This document shows positions 9,794 through 18,563 of a stretch of DNA of 64,000 nucleotides, in pieces (positions within the stretch are counted from its first letter, which is position 1; every line of letters begins with the position of its first letter). The notes under the pieces were generated by a model that searched no databases, was not told where the DNA came from, and worked only from the letters and a program-made list of their open reading frames with translations. The translations under genes and the position numbers were made by a program. This DNA comes from Herbidospora mongoliensis (GTDB lineage Bacteria > Actinomycetota > Actinomycetes > Streptosporangiales > Streptosporangiaceae): contig NZ_BBXD01000031.1 of assembly GCF_001570545.1 (NCBI RefSeq), forward strand, positions 22,619-86,618, written 5' to 3'.

Positions 9794-11598
9794 CCGACTG
9801 GCGCGGGGTCGCGGCGGAGAACCGCGACGACCTCGACGACGAGGCCAACGTCCTGCTCCGGGCCCGGTCGCGGCGGCTGCTCGGCGATCTGCTGCGGCCG
9901 CACCGCAGGGCGATCTGGCTGCTCGTCGGGCTGATCGTGGTGTCGAACGCGGCGGGGCTGTCGATCCCCTACCTGGTGAAGGTCGGCATCGACACCGGCA
10001 TCCCCCAGGGGAACCGCACCCTGCTGATGATCGTCGGCGCCATTCTCGGGTGCGCGGTCACCCAGGCGCTGACCCGGCAGGCGTTCCTCCGCTTCTCCGG
10101 CCAGATCGGGCAGGAGACGCTGCTGGAGCTGCGCCGCCGGGTGTTCGAGCAGTTCCAGCGGCTGTCGGCGGCCTTCCACGAGAAGTACACGTCGGGGCGG
10201 GTCATCTCGCGGCTGACCTCCGACGTGGAGGCCATCGCCGAACTGCTCGAAGGCGGCTTCGACGGGCTGATCACCGCCGTGCTGACGCTGTTCGGCACGG
10301 CCGCGATGCTGCTGATCCTCGACGTGCACCTCGGCCTGGTGGCGCTGGCGCCGTTCCCGGTGCTGTTCCTGATGACGCGGTGGTTCCGGCGGGCCTCCCG
10401 GTCGGCCTACCGCCGCAGCCGTGAGGCGGTCGCGGCGGTGATCGTCCACTTCGTCGAGTCGATGACCGGCATCCGGGCCGCCCAGACCTTCCGCCGGGAG
10501 CCGCGCAACCAGGAGATCTTCGAGGAGCTCGACGAGCGCTACCGGGCGGCCAACCTCGACAGCATGCGGCTGATCGCGCTGTTCCAGCCCGGGGTGAAGC
10601 TGCTCGGCAACGTCACCATCGCGGCGGTTCTCCTGTACGGCGGCTGGCTGGCCATCGAGGGCGAGGTCACCGTCGGGGTGCTCGCCGCCTTTCTGCTGTA
10701 CCTCAGACAGTTTTACGAGCCGATGCAGGAAATTTCCAATTTTTACAACACGCTCCAGTCATCGGGAGCCGCGTTGGAGAAGCTGTCGGGTGTGCTGGAG
10801 GAACGCCCCGGGGTGGCCGAACCCCTCGTCGCGGTGGCCCTGCCGACCACACTGCCGACCACACTGCCGGCCGGCCGGGGAGAGGTCAGGTTCCAGGACG
10901 TACGTTTCCACTACCACCCCGACGTCCCCGTGCTGCACCGCCTCGATCTCGTCATCCCCGCGGGCCAGATCGTCGCCGTCGTCGGGGCGACCGGGGCCGG
11001 GAAGACCACGCTGGCCAAGCTGATCTCCCGGTTCTACGACCCCGTCACCGGCCGGATCACCCTCGACGGGGTCGACCTGCGCGACCTCGGCGAGGCCGCG
11101 CTGCGGCGTGCGATTGTCATGGTCACCCAGGAGAACTACCTGTTCGGCGGCAGCGTCGCCGACAACATCAGGTTCGGGCGGCCGTCCGCGACGACGGCCG
11201 AGGTCGAGGCGGCCGCGGCGGCGGTCGGCGTGCACGGCTTCGTCGCCTCGCTCGACGGCGAGGCGGGCAAACGGGGCGCCCGCATGTCGGCAGGGCAGCG
11301 GCAGCTCGTCGCGTTCGCCCGGGTCTTCCTGGCCGATCCGGCCGTGCTCATCCTCGACGAGGCCACCTCCAGCCTCGACGTGCCCAGCGAAAGGCTCGTG
11401 CAGCGGGCCCTGCGGACCGTGCTGACCGGCCGGACCGCCCTGATCATCGCCCACCGGCTGTCGACCGTGGAGATCGCCGACCGCGTTCTCGTGATCGACG
11501 GCGGCCGGGTGGTGGAAGACGGCCCGCCCGGCGAGCTGATCGCCGCGTCGGGCCGGTACGCGGGCCTTCATCAGGCCTGGATCGAGAGCTTGACCTAG
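9790..11598 (+). CDS. ABC exporter half-transporter (catalytic-site subunit)
   Basis: The 602-residue partner of the preceding gene. Transmembrane domain about 35-330, nucleotide-binding domain about 365-600. Walker A is GATGAGKTT and Walker B is LDEATSSLD with the catalytic Glu intact. The signature deviates (MSAGQRQL). With the Asp-substituted partner this gives one good and one degenerate ATP site, as in known heterodimeric exporters. The start is a TTG whose TTGA overlaps the TGA of the first gene; the reading frame open upstream is a shadow. A tandem 12-base duplication (CTGCCGACCACA) at about 10850 encodes a repeated LPTT before the nucleotide-binding domain. Confidence 0.93.
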   Translation: MTDWRGVAAENRDDLDDEANVLLRARSRRLLGDLLRPHRRAIWLLVGLIVVSNAAGLSIPYLVKVGIDTGIPQGNRTLLMIVGAILGCAVTQALTRQAFLRFSGQIGQETLLELRRRVFEQFQRLSAAFHEKYTSGRVISRLTSDVEAIAELLEGGFDGLITAVLTLFGTAAMLLILDVHLGLVALAPFPVLFLMTRWFRRASRSAYRRSREAVAAVIVHFVESMTGIRAAQTFRREPRNQEIFEELDERYRAANLDSMRLIALFQPGVKLLGNVTIAAVLLYGGWLAIEGEVTVGVLAAFLLYLRQFYEPMQEISNFYNTLQSSGAALEKLSGVLEERPGVAEPLVAVALPTTLPTTLPAGRGEVRFQDVRFHYHPDVPVLHRLDLVIPAGQIVAVVGATGAGKTTLAKLISRFYDPVTGRITLDGVDLRDLGEAALRRAIVMVTQENYLFGGSVADNIRFGRPSATTAEVEAAAAAVGVHGFVASLDGEAGKRGARMSAGQRQLVAFARVFLADPAVLILDEATSSLDVPSERLVQRALRTVLTGRTALIIAHRLSTVEIADRVLVIDGGRVVEDGPPGELIAASGRYAGLHQAWIESLT

Positions 11599-11637
11599 TT
11601 CGTGCTCATTCTCCGGATGATGGGTAGATCACCCCTT

Positions 11638-12732
11638 ATGACTCGCTTGGTGGCGCTGGGCGTGGAAGAGGAATTCCACGTCGTCGACCTCGTCAGCCGT
11701 CGGCTGACCCCTCAGGCCCATGTCGTCCTTGACGGGCTTCCCGACACGAGTTTCTCGGCCGAGCTGCAGCAGGCCGTCGTCGAGACCAATAGCACCCCGA
11801 CCCTCGACCTGGCGGCGCTCCGTGCCGACCTGGTCGACCTGCGCCGTCAGCTGATCGCCTCCGCCGAACCCCATGGCCTGGGCATCATCGGCTCCGGCAC
11901 CGCACCCCTGCACGGCGCCGGAGGGTTCGCGCTCACCCCCGACGAGCGCTACCAATACCTGCTCGACAGCTACCAGTTCATCGCGCGCGAGCAGTTCATC
12001 TGCGGCGGCCAGTTCCACGTGGAGATCACCGACCGCGACCTGGCCGTGCTCGTGGCGCAGCGGGTGCAGCCGTGGCTGCCCGCCTTACTGGCCGTCTCGG
12101 CCAGCTCGCCCTACTGGTTCGAGACCGACAGCGGATACGCCAGCAGCCGGGCCCTGGCCTGGCAGCGCTGGCCGACCGCCGGTCCTCTCGGGCCGTTCGA
12201 GTCGGCGGCCGAATACGACCGGGCGGTGGCCGACCTGGTCACCTCCGGGGTGATCGACGACCGGGGGATGGTCTACTTCGACATCCGGCTGTCGGCGCAC
12301 GTCCCGACGATGGAACTGCGGGTGTGCGATTCGCTGCCCCGGGTCGACGACGTGGTCCTGCTGGCCGGGCTGTTCCGCGCCCTGGTCGTCCGGGAGACCG
12401 ACGCCGTCGAGGCCGGCACGCCGCCCCGGCTGGACCTGCGGCCCGCGATGCTGCGCGCCACGAGCTGGCGGGCGGCCCGCTCCGGGCTGGGCGGCGATCT
12501 CATCTCGCCGCTCACCGGGAAACCGGTCCCGGCGCCGGCGCTGGTGGACACGCTGCTGAACGAACTGCGCCCGACCCTGGAGGCGGTGGGCGACTGGGAG
12601 ACCGTCTCGGCGCTCGCCGCAGAGACCCTGCGGCGCGGGGATTCCGCGGGGCGGCAACGGGCGGCGTACAAGAAGAAGGGGCAGGCCACCGATGTGGTGG
12701 ACCTGCTGCTGGGGGAGACCGCCGAGGGCTGA
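11638..12732 (+). CDS. YbdK-type carboxylate-amine ligase (GCS2 family)
   Basis: The 364-residue protein has the GCS2 pattern: GVEEEFHVVD at the N-terminus, ETNSTPTLDL, HVEITDRD, YASSRALAWQRWPTAG and VYFDIRLSAHVPTMELRVCDSLP. YbdK proteins have weak gamma-glutamylcysteine ligase activity; actinobacteria carry several such paralogues of unknown substrate. Start ATG 11638 places GVEEE at residue 7, as usual; an in-frame start at 11602 gives only a non-conserved extension. Confidence 0.9.
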   Translation: MTRLVALGVEEEFHVVDLVSRRLTPQAHVVLDGLPDTSFSAELQQAVVETNSTPTLDLAALRADLVDLRRQLIASAEPHGLGIIGSGTAPLHGAGGFALTPDERYQYLLDSYQFIAREQFICGGQFHVEITDRDLAVLVAQRVQPWLPALLAVSASSPYWFETDSGYASSRALAWQRWPTAGPLGPFESAAEYDRAVADLVTSGVIDDRGMVYFDIRLSAHVPTMELRVCDSLPRVDDVVLLAGLFRALVVRETDAVEAGTPPRLDLRPAMLRATSWRAARSGLGGDLISPLTGKPVPAPALVDTLLNELRPTLEAVGDWETVSALAAETLRRGDSAGRQRAAYKKKGQATDVVDLLLGETAEG

Positions 12733-12789
12733 TGGCGTCGGTGGGCCGTGGAAGGCGGACCGGCACGGCCCACCGGTAACCTGCTGGGC

Positions 12790-13140
12790 ATGTTCTCCGC
12801 CTTTTCCGGATGGGTGATCGGCGCGGCCCTGCTGCTGGCCGTCGTCTCCCTCGTCACGGCGATCCGGAACCGGCCCATGGGGGTCGTCATCCTGGCCGGG
12901 CTGGTCCTGGTCGAGGTGGCCCTCGTCGTGCAGGCCGTCATCGCGTTCCCCAGGGCCGGTGAGGTGACCGAGCAGGCCACCTTCGTCGGCTATCTCCTCG
13001 GCACGATCGTCATCCCGCCGGCCGCGTTGTGGTGGGGGCGCGCCGAACGCACCCGATGGGGACCCGCCGTGATCGCCGTGGGCGCGTTCACCGCCGGGGT
13101 CATGACCGGGCGGCTGCTCCAGCTCTGGAACATGGCGTGA
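12790..13140 (+). CDS. Small four-helix membrane protein
   Basis: A 116-residue hydrophobic protein (MFSAFSGWVIGAALLL...) with four predicted helices and short polar loops (RNRPMG, PRAGEVTEQ, RAERTR). I recognise no named function. Conserved small proteins of this shape are common in actinomycetes. A GTG at 12748 would add a non-hydrophobic extension and is less likely. Its stop overlaps the GTG start of the next membrane gene. Confidence 0.7.
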   Translation: MFSAFSGWVIGAALLLAVVSLVTAIRNRPMGVVILAGLVLVEVALVVQAVIAFPRAGEVTEQATFVGYLLGTIVIPPAALWWGRAERTRWGPAVIAVGAFTAGVMTGRLLQLWNMA

Positions 13141-13529
13141 ACACCCGCGTCAACACCGGTCCCGGCCGCCTGCTCGTCGCCGTCTACGGCGTGTTCGCGC
13201 TGGCGGCCTCGGCGCGGGCCGGGGTGCAGATCGCCTCGAAGTTCTCCGAGGCTCCGCTGGCCTACACGCTTTCCGCGTTCGCGGCGGCCGTCTACATCGT
13301 GCTGACCGTGGCGCTGGCCAGGGGGAACGGGCGGCTGGCGCTGGCGGCGTGCCTGATCGAGCTGGCCGGGGTGCTGGTCGTCGGGACGCTCTCGGTCGTC
13401 GACTCGCAGGCGTTCCCGCACGCGACCGTGTGGTCGGGTTACGGCAGCGGCTATCTGTTCATCCCGCTGGTGTTGCCCGTGGTCGGGCTTCTCTGGCTGT
13501 TCAGAAACCGCAGACTCGGGCAGGTGTGA
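13137..13529 (+). CDS. Small four-helix membrane protein
   Basis: A 130-residue hydrophobic protein starting at a GTG that overlaps the upstream stop in GTGA, so the two small membrane proteins are translationally coupled and may form one complex. Helices are seen at LLVAVYGVFALAASARA, AFAAAVYIVLTVAL, LALAACLIELAGVLVV and LFIPLVLPVVGLLWLF. A conserved-looking loop DSQAFPHATVWSGYGSGY precedes the last helix. Function unknown. Confidence 0.75.
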   Translation: MNTRVNTGPGRLLVAVYGVFALAASARAGVQIASKFSEAPLAYTLSAFAAAVYIVLTVALARGNGRLALAACLIELAGVLVVGTLSVVDSQAFPHATVWSGYGSGYLFIPLVLPVVGLLWLFRNRRLGQV

Positions 13530-13560
13530 CCGTTCCCCCCTAGTTCAGGAGGAACGGCGA

Positions 13561-14133
13561 ATGAGCACGATCGAACACACGGTGGACGTGGATGTGCCGA
13601 TCCGGACCGCCTACAACCAGTGGACCCAGTTCGAGTCCTTCCCCGAGTTCATGGAGGGCGTCGAGTCGGTCAAACAGCTCGACGACCGCCGGACGCACTG
13701 GGTCGTCGAGATCGCCGGGATCCGGCGCGAGTTCGAGGCCGAGATCACCGAGCAGACGCCCGACCACCGCCTCGAGTGGCGGTCGATGGAGCGTCCGCGT
13801 CATTCCGGCACGGTGACCTTCGAGACGCTCGGCGCCGCGGCGTGCCGGGTGTCGCTGCGGATGGAGTACGACCCCGAGGGATTCGCCGAGACCGTCGGCG
13901 ACGCGCTGCACATCGTGCACATGCGGGTCAACGGCGACCTCGACCGGTTCAAGGAGTACATCGAGTCGCGCGGCGGGGAGACCGGCGGCTGGCGTGGCAC
14001 GGTCGACGACCGGCACGAGCCCGGCGGCACGCTGCCGGCCGACACCGGCCTCCCGGCGCCCGGACCGACCCCTCGCGCGTACGGCAATCCCCGCTACGAC
14101 GAGGGCCCGCCCCTCACTCCGCCCATCGGCTGA
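13561..14133 (+). CDS. SRPBCC (START-like) family protein
   Basis: The 190-residue protein begins with the polyketide-cyclase/dehydrase pattern (TVDVDVPIRTAYNQWTQFESFPEFMEGVESVKQLD), and the HWVVEIAGIRREFEAEI and VSLRMEYDPEG strands follow. The START-like hydrophobic cavity spans about residues 1-140; the last 45 residues are proline- and glycine-rich and probably disordered. The ribosome site AGGAGGAACGGCGA before ATG 13561 is very strong. Such proteins are common in actinomycetes; no ligand can be assigned. A good terminator follows. Confidence 0.85.
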   Translation: MSTIEHTVDVDVPIRTAYNQWTQFESFPEFMEGVESVKQLDDRRTHWVVEIAGIRREFEAEITEQTPDHRLEWRSMERPRHSGTVTFETLGAAACRVSLRMEYDPEGFAETVGDALHIVHMRVNGDLDRFKEYIESRGGETGGWRGTVDDRHEPGGTLPADTGLPAPGPTPRAYGNPRYDEGPPLTPPIG

Positions 14134-14139
14134 CCTGCG

Positions 14140-14166
14140 TGGGCGGCCTTCGGGCCGCCCATTTTG
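14140..14166 (+). terminator. Rho-independent terminator with TTCG tetraloop
   Basis: Stem TGGGCGGCC / GGCCGCCCA with a TTCG loop, followed directly by TTTTG. It ends the SRPBCC transcript. Confidence 0.88.
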
Positions 14167-14253
14167 TTACGGCCAGTTTGCCTAACGGGACAAAAAGGTC
14201 CTAAACTTTGTCGAATCATAGGATGATTCGATGAGTGGGGGATTGAGTTAGGC

Positions 14254-15672
14254 ATGGCAGCGATCGCCGCCCGCCGAAGTCGTACAGGATCGATTGCCTG
14301 GCTTGTCGCCTTGGGGATCGTGTTGGCCGCGCTGAACCTGCGCACCGCGGTCAGCAGTGTCGGCCCAGTGTTGGACCAGGTCAGAGACTCTCTCGGTATG
14401 TCGGCGGTGACCACGGGGGTGCTCACCACGCTGCCGGTCCTGTGTTTCGCGGCATTCGGCGCGGTGACCCCGGCCCTGTCCCGAAGGGCCGGGGAACACC
14501 GGCTGCTGGTGGTCGCGCTGGTGCTCACCGGCGTAGGGCTGCTGGTCCGGTCGCTGGTGGCCGACATCCCAGTGTTCCTGCTGGCCAGCGCGGTCGCCCT
14601 GTCGGGCGGCGCGATCGGCAACGTGCTGATCCCGACGCTGATCAAGCGGCACTTCCCGGGCCGTCCCGGGCCGCTGACCACGCTCTATTCGGTCGGGCTC
14701 GCCTTCGGGACGATGATCTCGGCCGCCGCCACGGTGCCGATCCAGAAGGCCGCCGACGGGAACTGGCACATCGCCCTGGGGGTCTGGGCGGCACTGGCGG
14801 CCGTGGCGGTCATCCCGTGGCTCGCGCTGCTGCGCACCGAGCCCGAGCGTGGGGCGGCCGGTGGGATCAAGCCCGGTGACCTGGTCAGGAACAAGCTCGC
14901 ATGGGCCATGGCCGGCTATTTCGGTTCGCAGAGCCTGATCGCGTACGTCATCTTCGGCTGGTTCCCCCAGTTCCTGCTGGACCACGGGTTCACCGGTGAG
15001 CAGACCGGCACCATCATGGCGATCTTCGCCGCGGTCGGCATCCCGGTCTCGCTCGTGGTGCCGTCGCTGGCGTCCCGGATGCGCTCGCAGCGGCCTCTCG
15101 TGCTCGTGTTCGTCGCGATCTACGCGATCGGCTTCGCCGGGCTGATGACCGGGCACGCGATCGTGCTGTGGACGATCGTCCTGTCGCTGGCCATGGGGTC
15201 GTTCCCGCTGGCCCTGGCGCTGCTGGGGCTGCGGACCAGGACCGCCGAGGCCACCGCCGCGCTGTCGGCGTTCGGGCAGAGCGCCGGCTACCTCATCGCC
15301 GGGGCCGGGCCGCTCCTGGTGGGCCTGCTCTACCAGGTCTCCGGCGGCTGGACGCTGCCGTTCGCGCTGCTCTTCGTGGTGGTCGCGGGCCAGGCCGTCA
15401 CGGGATGGTACGCGGGGGGCGATCGGGTTCTGGATGACGTACCCGATAATGGAAAATATGGACATTCGCGCATCGACCCAGGTCACCTATCCCAAGGGCG
15501 GGCTGACCGGGTCGTCGGAAGTGGTCGCGCGGGTGCCGCTGGGGGGCGGCCACGGAGTGATCGTGGCCCGGACGCCGTTCCACCCACTCGACCACGCCTG
15601 GCCGGACCAGCCCGCCGACACCGGCCTGCTCGCCGGCGCCCGGGTGGTCGACTGCCAGACCGGTGCGACTGA
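14254..15672 (+). CDS. CynX/NimT-type MFS transporter, open frame running into the next gene
   Basis: A 12-helix major facilitator with the CynX/NimT pattern near the N-terminus (ALNLRTAVSSVGPVLDQV). Membrane helices end at about 15410 with FALLFVVVAGQAVTGWYAGG. After this the frame stays open for about 240 bases and yields Arg/Gly/Pro-rich sequence that is the out-of-frame reading of the downstream AlaX-like gene, so the true C-terminus is probably near 15437. The frame +2 relative to this one meets TGA at 15435-15437, overlapping the next start as ATGA, and a run of six G lies at 15414-15419. A lost or gained base in that run, or a genuine lost stop, would explain the extension. Confidence 0.82.
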   Translation: MAAIAARRSRTGSIAWLVALGIVLAALNLRTAVSSVGPVLDQVRDSLGMSAVTTGVLTTLPVLCFAAFGAVTPALSRRAGEHRLLVVALVLTGVGLLVRSLVADIPVFLLASAVALSGGAIGNVLIPTLIKRHFPGRPGPLTTLYSVGLAFGTMISAAATVPIQKAADGNWHIALGVWAALAAVAVIPWLALLRTEPERGAAGGIKPGDLVRNKLAWAMAGYFGSQSLIAYVIFGWFPQFLLDHGFTGEQTGTIMAIFAAVGIPVSLVVPSLASRMRSQRPLVLVFVAIYAIGFAGLMTGHAIVLWTIVLSLAMGSFPLALALLGLRTRTAEATAALSAFGQSAGYLIAGAGPLLVGLLYQVSGGWTLPFALLFVVVAGQAVTGWYAGGDRVLDDVPDNGKYGHSRIDPGHLSQGRADRVVGSGRAGAAGGRPRSDRGPDAVPPTRPRLAGPARRHRPARRRPGGRLPDRCD

Positions 15673-16285
15673 CGGCGAATTCCTCTACATCGGCGACGAG
15701 ATCCCGGTGAAGCGGGGGGCCGAGGGCTGGAAGTGGCTGGTCGTCCACATCATGGAGGAGCCCATCGAAGGTCAGGTCGAGCTGTGGGTCGACCCCGACC
15801 GGCGGCACGGCTTCTCGGCCGGGCACACCGCGTGCCATCTGACGGCGCTGGCGCTCAACGAGGCGCTGGCGCCGTTCTGGCGCAAAGAGGCAAGGACCGA
15901 CAGCCTCGGCCACCCCGATTTCGACCAGTTGGCGATCACGTCGTCGCGGATTCTGAACCACGGCAGCCGGGACGTCTACCGGCTCGGGAAGTCGCTGCGG
16001 CGCAAGGGCTTCGACGCTGCCGGCCTCGATCTGGCCGCGGTGACCGCCCAGGTCCGGGAGCGGATCAAGGAGTGGATCGCGGCCGACGCGCCCGTGTGGG
16101 TCGACTGCCCCGACGAGGATCTGACCGCCCGCCGCACCTGGCGCTGCCTGCTGCCCGGGGCCGAGGCGGCGATTCCGTGCGGCGGAACCCACCTGACCAG
16201 CACGGGAGAGCTGAACGCCGTCGCGGTGGACCTCGCCTTCGACGGCGAGGAACTGGCGATGACGACGCGGGTGTCGCGGAAGTAG
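15434..16285 (+). CDS. AlaX-like alanyl-tRNA editing hydrolase
   Basis: Trans-editing protein that removes mischarged Ser or Gly from tRNA-Ala (family role). The protein has about 280 residues and shows both zinc motifs of the second-additional domain: HTACH (HxxxH) in the middle and CGGTH (CxxxH) near the C-terminus, followed by TSTGEL. The start is uncertain: ATG 15434 overlaps a TGA as ATGA, while ATG 15449 and ATG 15458 (MDIRASTQVTYP) are in frame and closer to the conserved region. The first part overlaps the open frame of the MFS gene. It is the only tRNA-Ala-related enzyme here; a tRNA-Ala gene lies 4.5 kb downstream. Confidence 0.85.
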   Translation: MTYPIMENMDIRASTQVTYPKGGLTGSSEVVARVPLGGGHGVIVARTPFHPLDHAWPDQPADTGLLAGARVVDCQTGATDGEFLYIGDEIPVKRGAEGWKWLVVHIMEEPIEGQVELWVDPDRRHGFSAGHTACHLTALALNEALAPFWRKEARTDSLGHPDFDQLAITSSRILNHGSRDVYRLGKSLRRKGFDAAGLDLAAVTAQVRERIKEWIAADAPVWVDCPDEDLTARRTWRCLLPGAEAAIPCGGTHLTSTGELNAVAVDLAFDGEELAMTTRVSRK

Positions 16286-16995
16286 GCCTCGCCCGGGCCG
16301 GAGATCAGGCCTTGGATTCGGGGGCGGAGGCAGGTCGTGAAGAGCTGCCTGGCCTGGACATAAGGGTGGCCGCCCGAGGCGACCTGACCTCGCCTCGGGC
16401 GACCACTTAACAAGCCTAGGCCATGGGAGGTGGATCGGGCCAATCTGCCCCCCATCCTTTGCATCACCAGTCGCACCTTCCTGATCGATCCGACCGCTTG
16501 GCGGGCCGCTTCGAGGCAGCCGTCGACCGCCACCTCACCGAGCGGACCGGGGGCCGCGACCGCGTCTCCGGCAGACCGGACACCGTCGCCCCGGTCGATG
16601 GCCGGACGGTCCCGCCAAGTGTGTCCTGGCAGGTCAAGAGCACCGGTCCGGCTGGAGACGAGGGCTTCCCCGCGCCAGGTGACGGGGTTCCGCCGCCGAG
16701 ATCGGCGAGCTTCTCCAAACGGGTGATCGCGGCGATCTTGCTCTCTTCGGGACGCGGCGGAATCTGGGCCTGAACAAGGCTCTTTCCGGCGGGCGCGAGG
16801 GAGGGATCCGGGATGAGTACCGTTCCAAAAGGCCGGCCTCCCCGCCCATGTTGCGAAGCTCTCGTGTACGGGGGCCTTCGCGGCCTCGTTTTCAGGAGAG
16901 CCTCGACCAGGGGGCGTGGAGGGCTCTTGTGCGCGTACAGAACCCGGAATTTCGCGGTTCCCTCAGGGCCGGCCAGTCCGTGGACGTGGACGGGC
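16286..16995. other. Intergenic region of about 700 bases with two hairpins, no convincing gene
   Basis: Open frames here (for example 16423-16773 +) are Pro/Arg/Ser-rich and look like non-coding readings. Two structures stand out. One is a 12-bp perfect inverted repeat CGCCCGAGGCGA / TCGCCTCGGGCG at 16371-16401 with a 7-base loop. The other is a GGGGCC/GGCCTC hairpin at 16871-16887 followed by GTTTTC, which could be a + strand terminator. The region separates convergent alaX-like and sigJ genes and may hold decayed sequence. Confidence 0.5.
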
Positions 16996-17856
16996 TCACA
17001 GATGGGACATCTTCTCCGGGTTGGCCACGACGTAGACGGTCTGGATCAGCCCGTCGGCCACCACCACCGAGAAGACCGCCACCGTTCTGCCGTCGGCCTG
17101 GACCACGACCGCCGGGCCGCCGTTGACGCTCGCGATCTCGATCGTGAGGTCGGCGGAGGAACCCTCAAGGAAGCGGCTGATGCCGCGTTCCGTGGTGATG
17201 GCGACCAGGAACCTGGCCACGTTCGCGGCCCCGGCGAGGATGTTGCGCGGCGCCCTGGCCTTGCCGCCGCCGTCGCCGACCAGCGTGACGTCTTTGGCCA
17301 GCAGGGCGGTCAGGCCGTCGAGGTCGCCCCCGGCGGCGGCGTTGACGAACCGCTCGGTGATCGCGCGGCGCTCGCCCCGGTCGACGTCGTAGCGGGGACG
17401 GCGCTCCCTGATGTGGTCACGGGCCCGTTTGGCGAGCTGGCGGATCGCGGCCTCGTCCCTGCCGAGGATCGCGCCGATCTCGGCGTGGCTGTAGCCGAAG
17501 GCCTCTCTGAGGACGAACACCGCCCGCTCCAGCGGCGACAGGGTCTCCAGGACGACCAGCAGCGCCAGTTCCACCGTGTCGGCGAGTTCGGCCTCGTCGG
17601 CGACGTCGGGGGTGGCGATCAGCTCGGGGAGCCAGGGGCCCACGTAGGACTCGCGGCGCGTCTTGGCCAGGCGGAGCCGGTCGATGGCGAGGTTCGTGGT
17701 GATGCGGACGAGATAGGCGCGCTCGTCGTCGGCGTGGCCTTCGGGCAGCTGCGACCAGCGCAGCCAGGTCTCCTGGACGACGTCTTCGGCGTCGGTGACG
17801 CTGCCGAGGATGCGGTAGGCGACCCCGAGCAGGACCTTCCGGTGCTCACTGAACAT
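16996..17856 (-). CDS. sigJ: SigJ-type ECF sigma factor (ECF41) with C-terminal SnoaL-like domain
   Basis: The 286-residue protein has sigma region 2 (about 1-70; YRILGSVTDAEDVVQETWLRW), region 4 (about 105-160; LSPLERAVFVLREAFGYSHAEIGAIL) and a C-terminal NTF2/SnoaL-like domain (about 175-286) that in ECF41 proteins replaces a separate anti-sigma factor. ECF41 genes are often next to a carboxymuconolactone-decarboxylase or oxidoreductase gene; here the upstream neighbour in the same orientation is a hemerythrin-like protein 45 bases away. Start ATG 17856 is used; a GTG two codons upstream is also possible. Confidence 0.9.
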   Translation of the reverse strand: MFSEHRKVLLGVAYRILGSVTDAEDVVQETWLRWSQLPEGHADDERAYLVRITTNLAIDRLRLAKTRRESYVGPWLPELIATPDVADEAELADTVELALLVVLETLSPLERAVFVLREAFGYSHAEIGAILGRDEAAIRQLAKRARDHIRERRPRYDVDRGERRAITERFVNAAAGGDLDGLTALLAKDVTLVGDGGGKARAPRNILAGAANVARFLVAITTERGISRFLEGSSADLTIEIASVNGGPAVVVQADGRTVAVFSVVVADGLIQTVYVVANPEKMSHL

Positions 17857-17901
17857 GACCACACAGACGTATCACGCGCGCGGGGCGTGACACTAACCGG
17901 G

Positions 17902-18501
17902 CTAGGGCTTCGCGCGGGCGGCGAGGTAGCCCGGGAGCCAGTCGTCCCGGTAGGCCGTCGTGATGGGGCCGGGCAGGGAGCCCAGGATGCGGGCCGTGAG
18001 CTCCTCGTCGGCGGAGTCGAGCATCCACGGCAGGTAGCGCCGGGTGTCGGCGCCCACCCGCTGCCGGTGAAGTTCCCCGAAGCGGGCCCAGGCCTCGGGG
18101 GAGACGGTGGCGGCGATCAGGGGCAGGGTCTGGCGTTCCTCGTGCGTCAGGTGCGCGGTGAGCCGGTCACGGAGGACCGCCACGTGTTCGGCCAGGGCCT
18201 CGGGGGTGGCGCTGGACTCGACGGCGGCCAGGGCGGGGTCGATGACCGCGTGTTCGGCCTCCATGGCGTCGAGGAGGGCCAGATCGGTCTCCGGGACCAC
18301 CTCGCGCAGGGCGGGCCACAGGGCGTCGTCTTCCGACGTGTGGTGGATGTGCAGGTAGGCGGTGAACAACTCCCAGGTCACGGAGGCTTTGAGGAGCGTG
18401 CCGGGGTGGTCGGCGGGGGTCTCGGTCAGCCGGGCGATCCGGTCGAGTTCGCGTCTGAGGGCGTCGTGGAGGACGTACATCATCGTCATGTCGATGCTCA
18501 T
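17902..18501 (-). CDS. Hemerythrin HHE-domain protein
   Basis: The 199-residue, mostly helical protein carries His/Glu ligands spaced as in HHE domains: YVLHDALRREL, YLHIHHTSEDDALWPAL, MEAEHAVIDPAL, and AHLTHEERQTLPLI. Such proteins bind a di-iron centre and act in oxygen, NO or oxidative-stress sensing. The start ATSIDM-type N-terminus at ATG 18501 (MSIDMTMMYVL) is chosen; the open frame upstream crosses the AT-rich divergent promoter. It is divergent from a MarR regulator, which probably controls it. Confidence 0.88.
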   Translation of the reverse strand: MSIDMTMMYVLHDALRRELDRIARLTETPADHPGTLLKASVTWELFTAYLHIHHTSEDDALWPALREVVPETDLALLDAMEAEHAVIDPALAAVESSATPEALAEHVAVLRDRLTAHLTHEERQTLPLIAATVSPEAWARFGELHRQRVGADTRRYLPWMLDSADEELTARILGSLPGPITTAYRDDWLPGYLAARAKP

Positions 18502-18563
18502 GTCGCGGACTTTATTATCAACTCGATTAACCGTCAACAACTTAACTATCTTATGCTGTCGAG
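18502..18563. promoter_or_regulatory. AT-rich divergent promoter between hemerythrin and MarR genes
   Basis: This 62-base gap is far more AT-rich than its surroundings and holds overlapping near-repeats TCAACTCGATTAA and GTCAACAACTTAAC, plus TTATTATCAA. It is the only place for both promoters, and a MarR dimer site is likely here. The MarR transcript would have a very short leader. Confidence 0.55.

Noticed and set aside
16423..16773. Open frame of 116 residues in the gap after the AlaX-like gene
   Set aside because: The composition is Pro/Arg/Ser-rich without any domain pattern, and no ribosome site precedes it.
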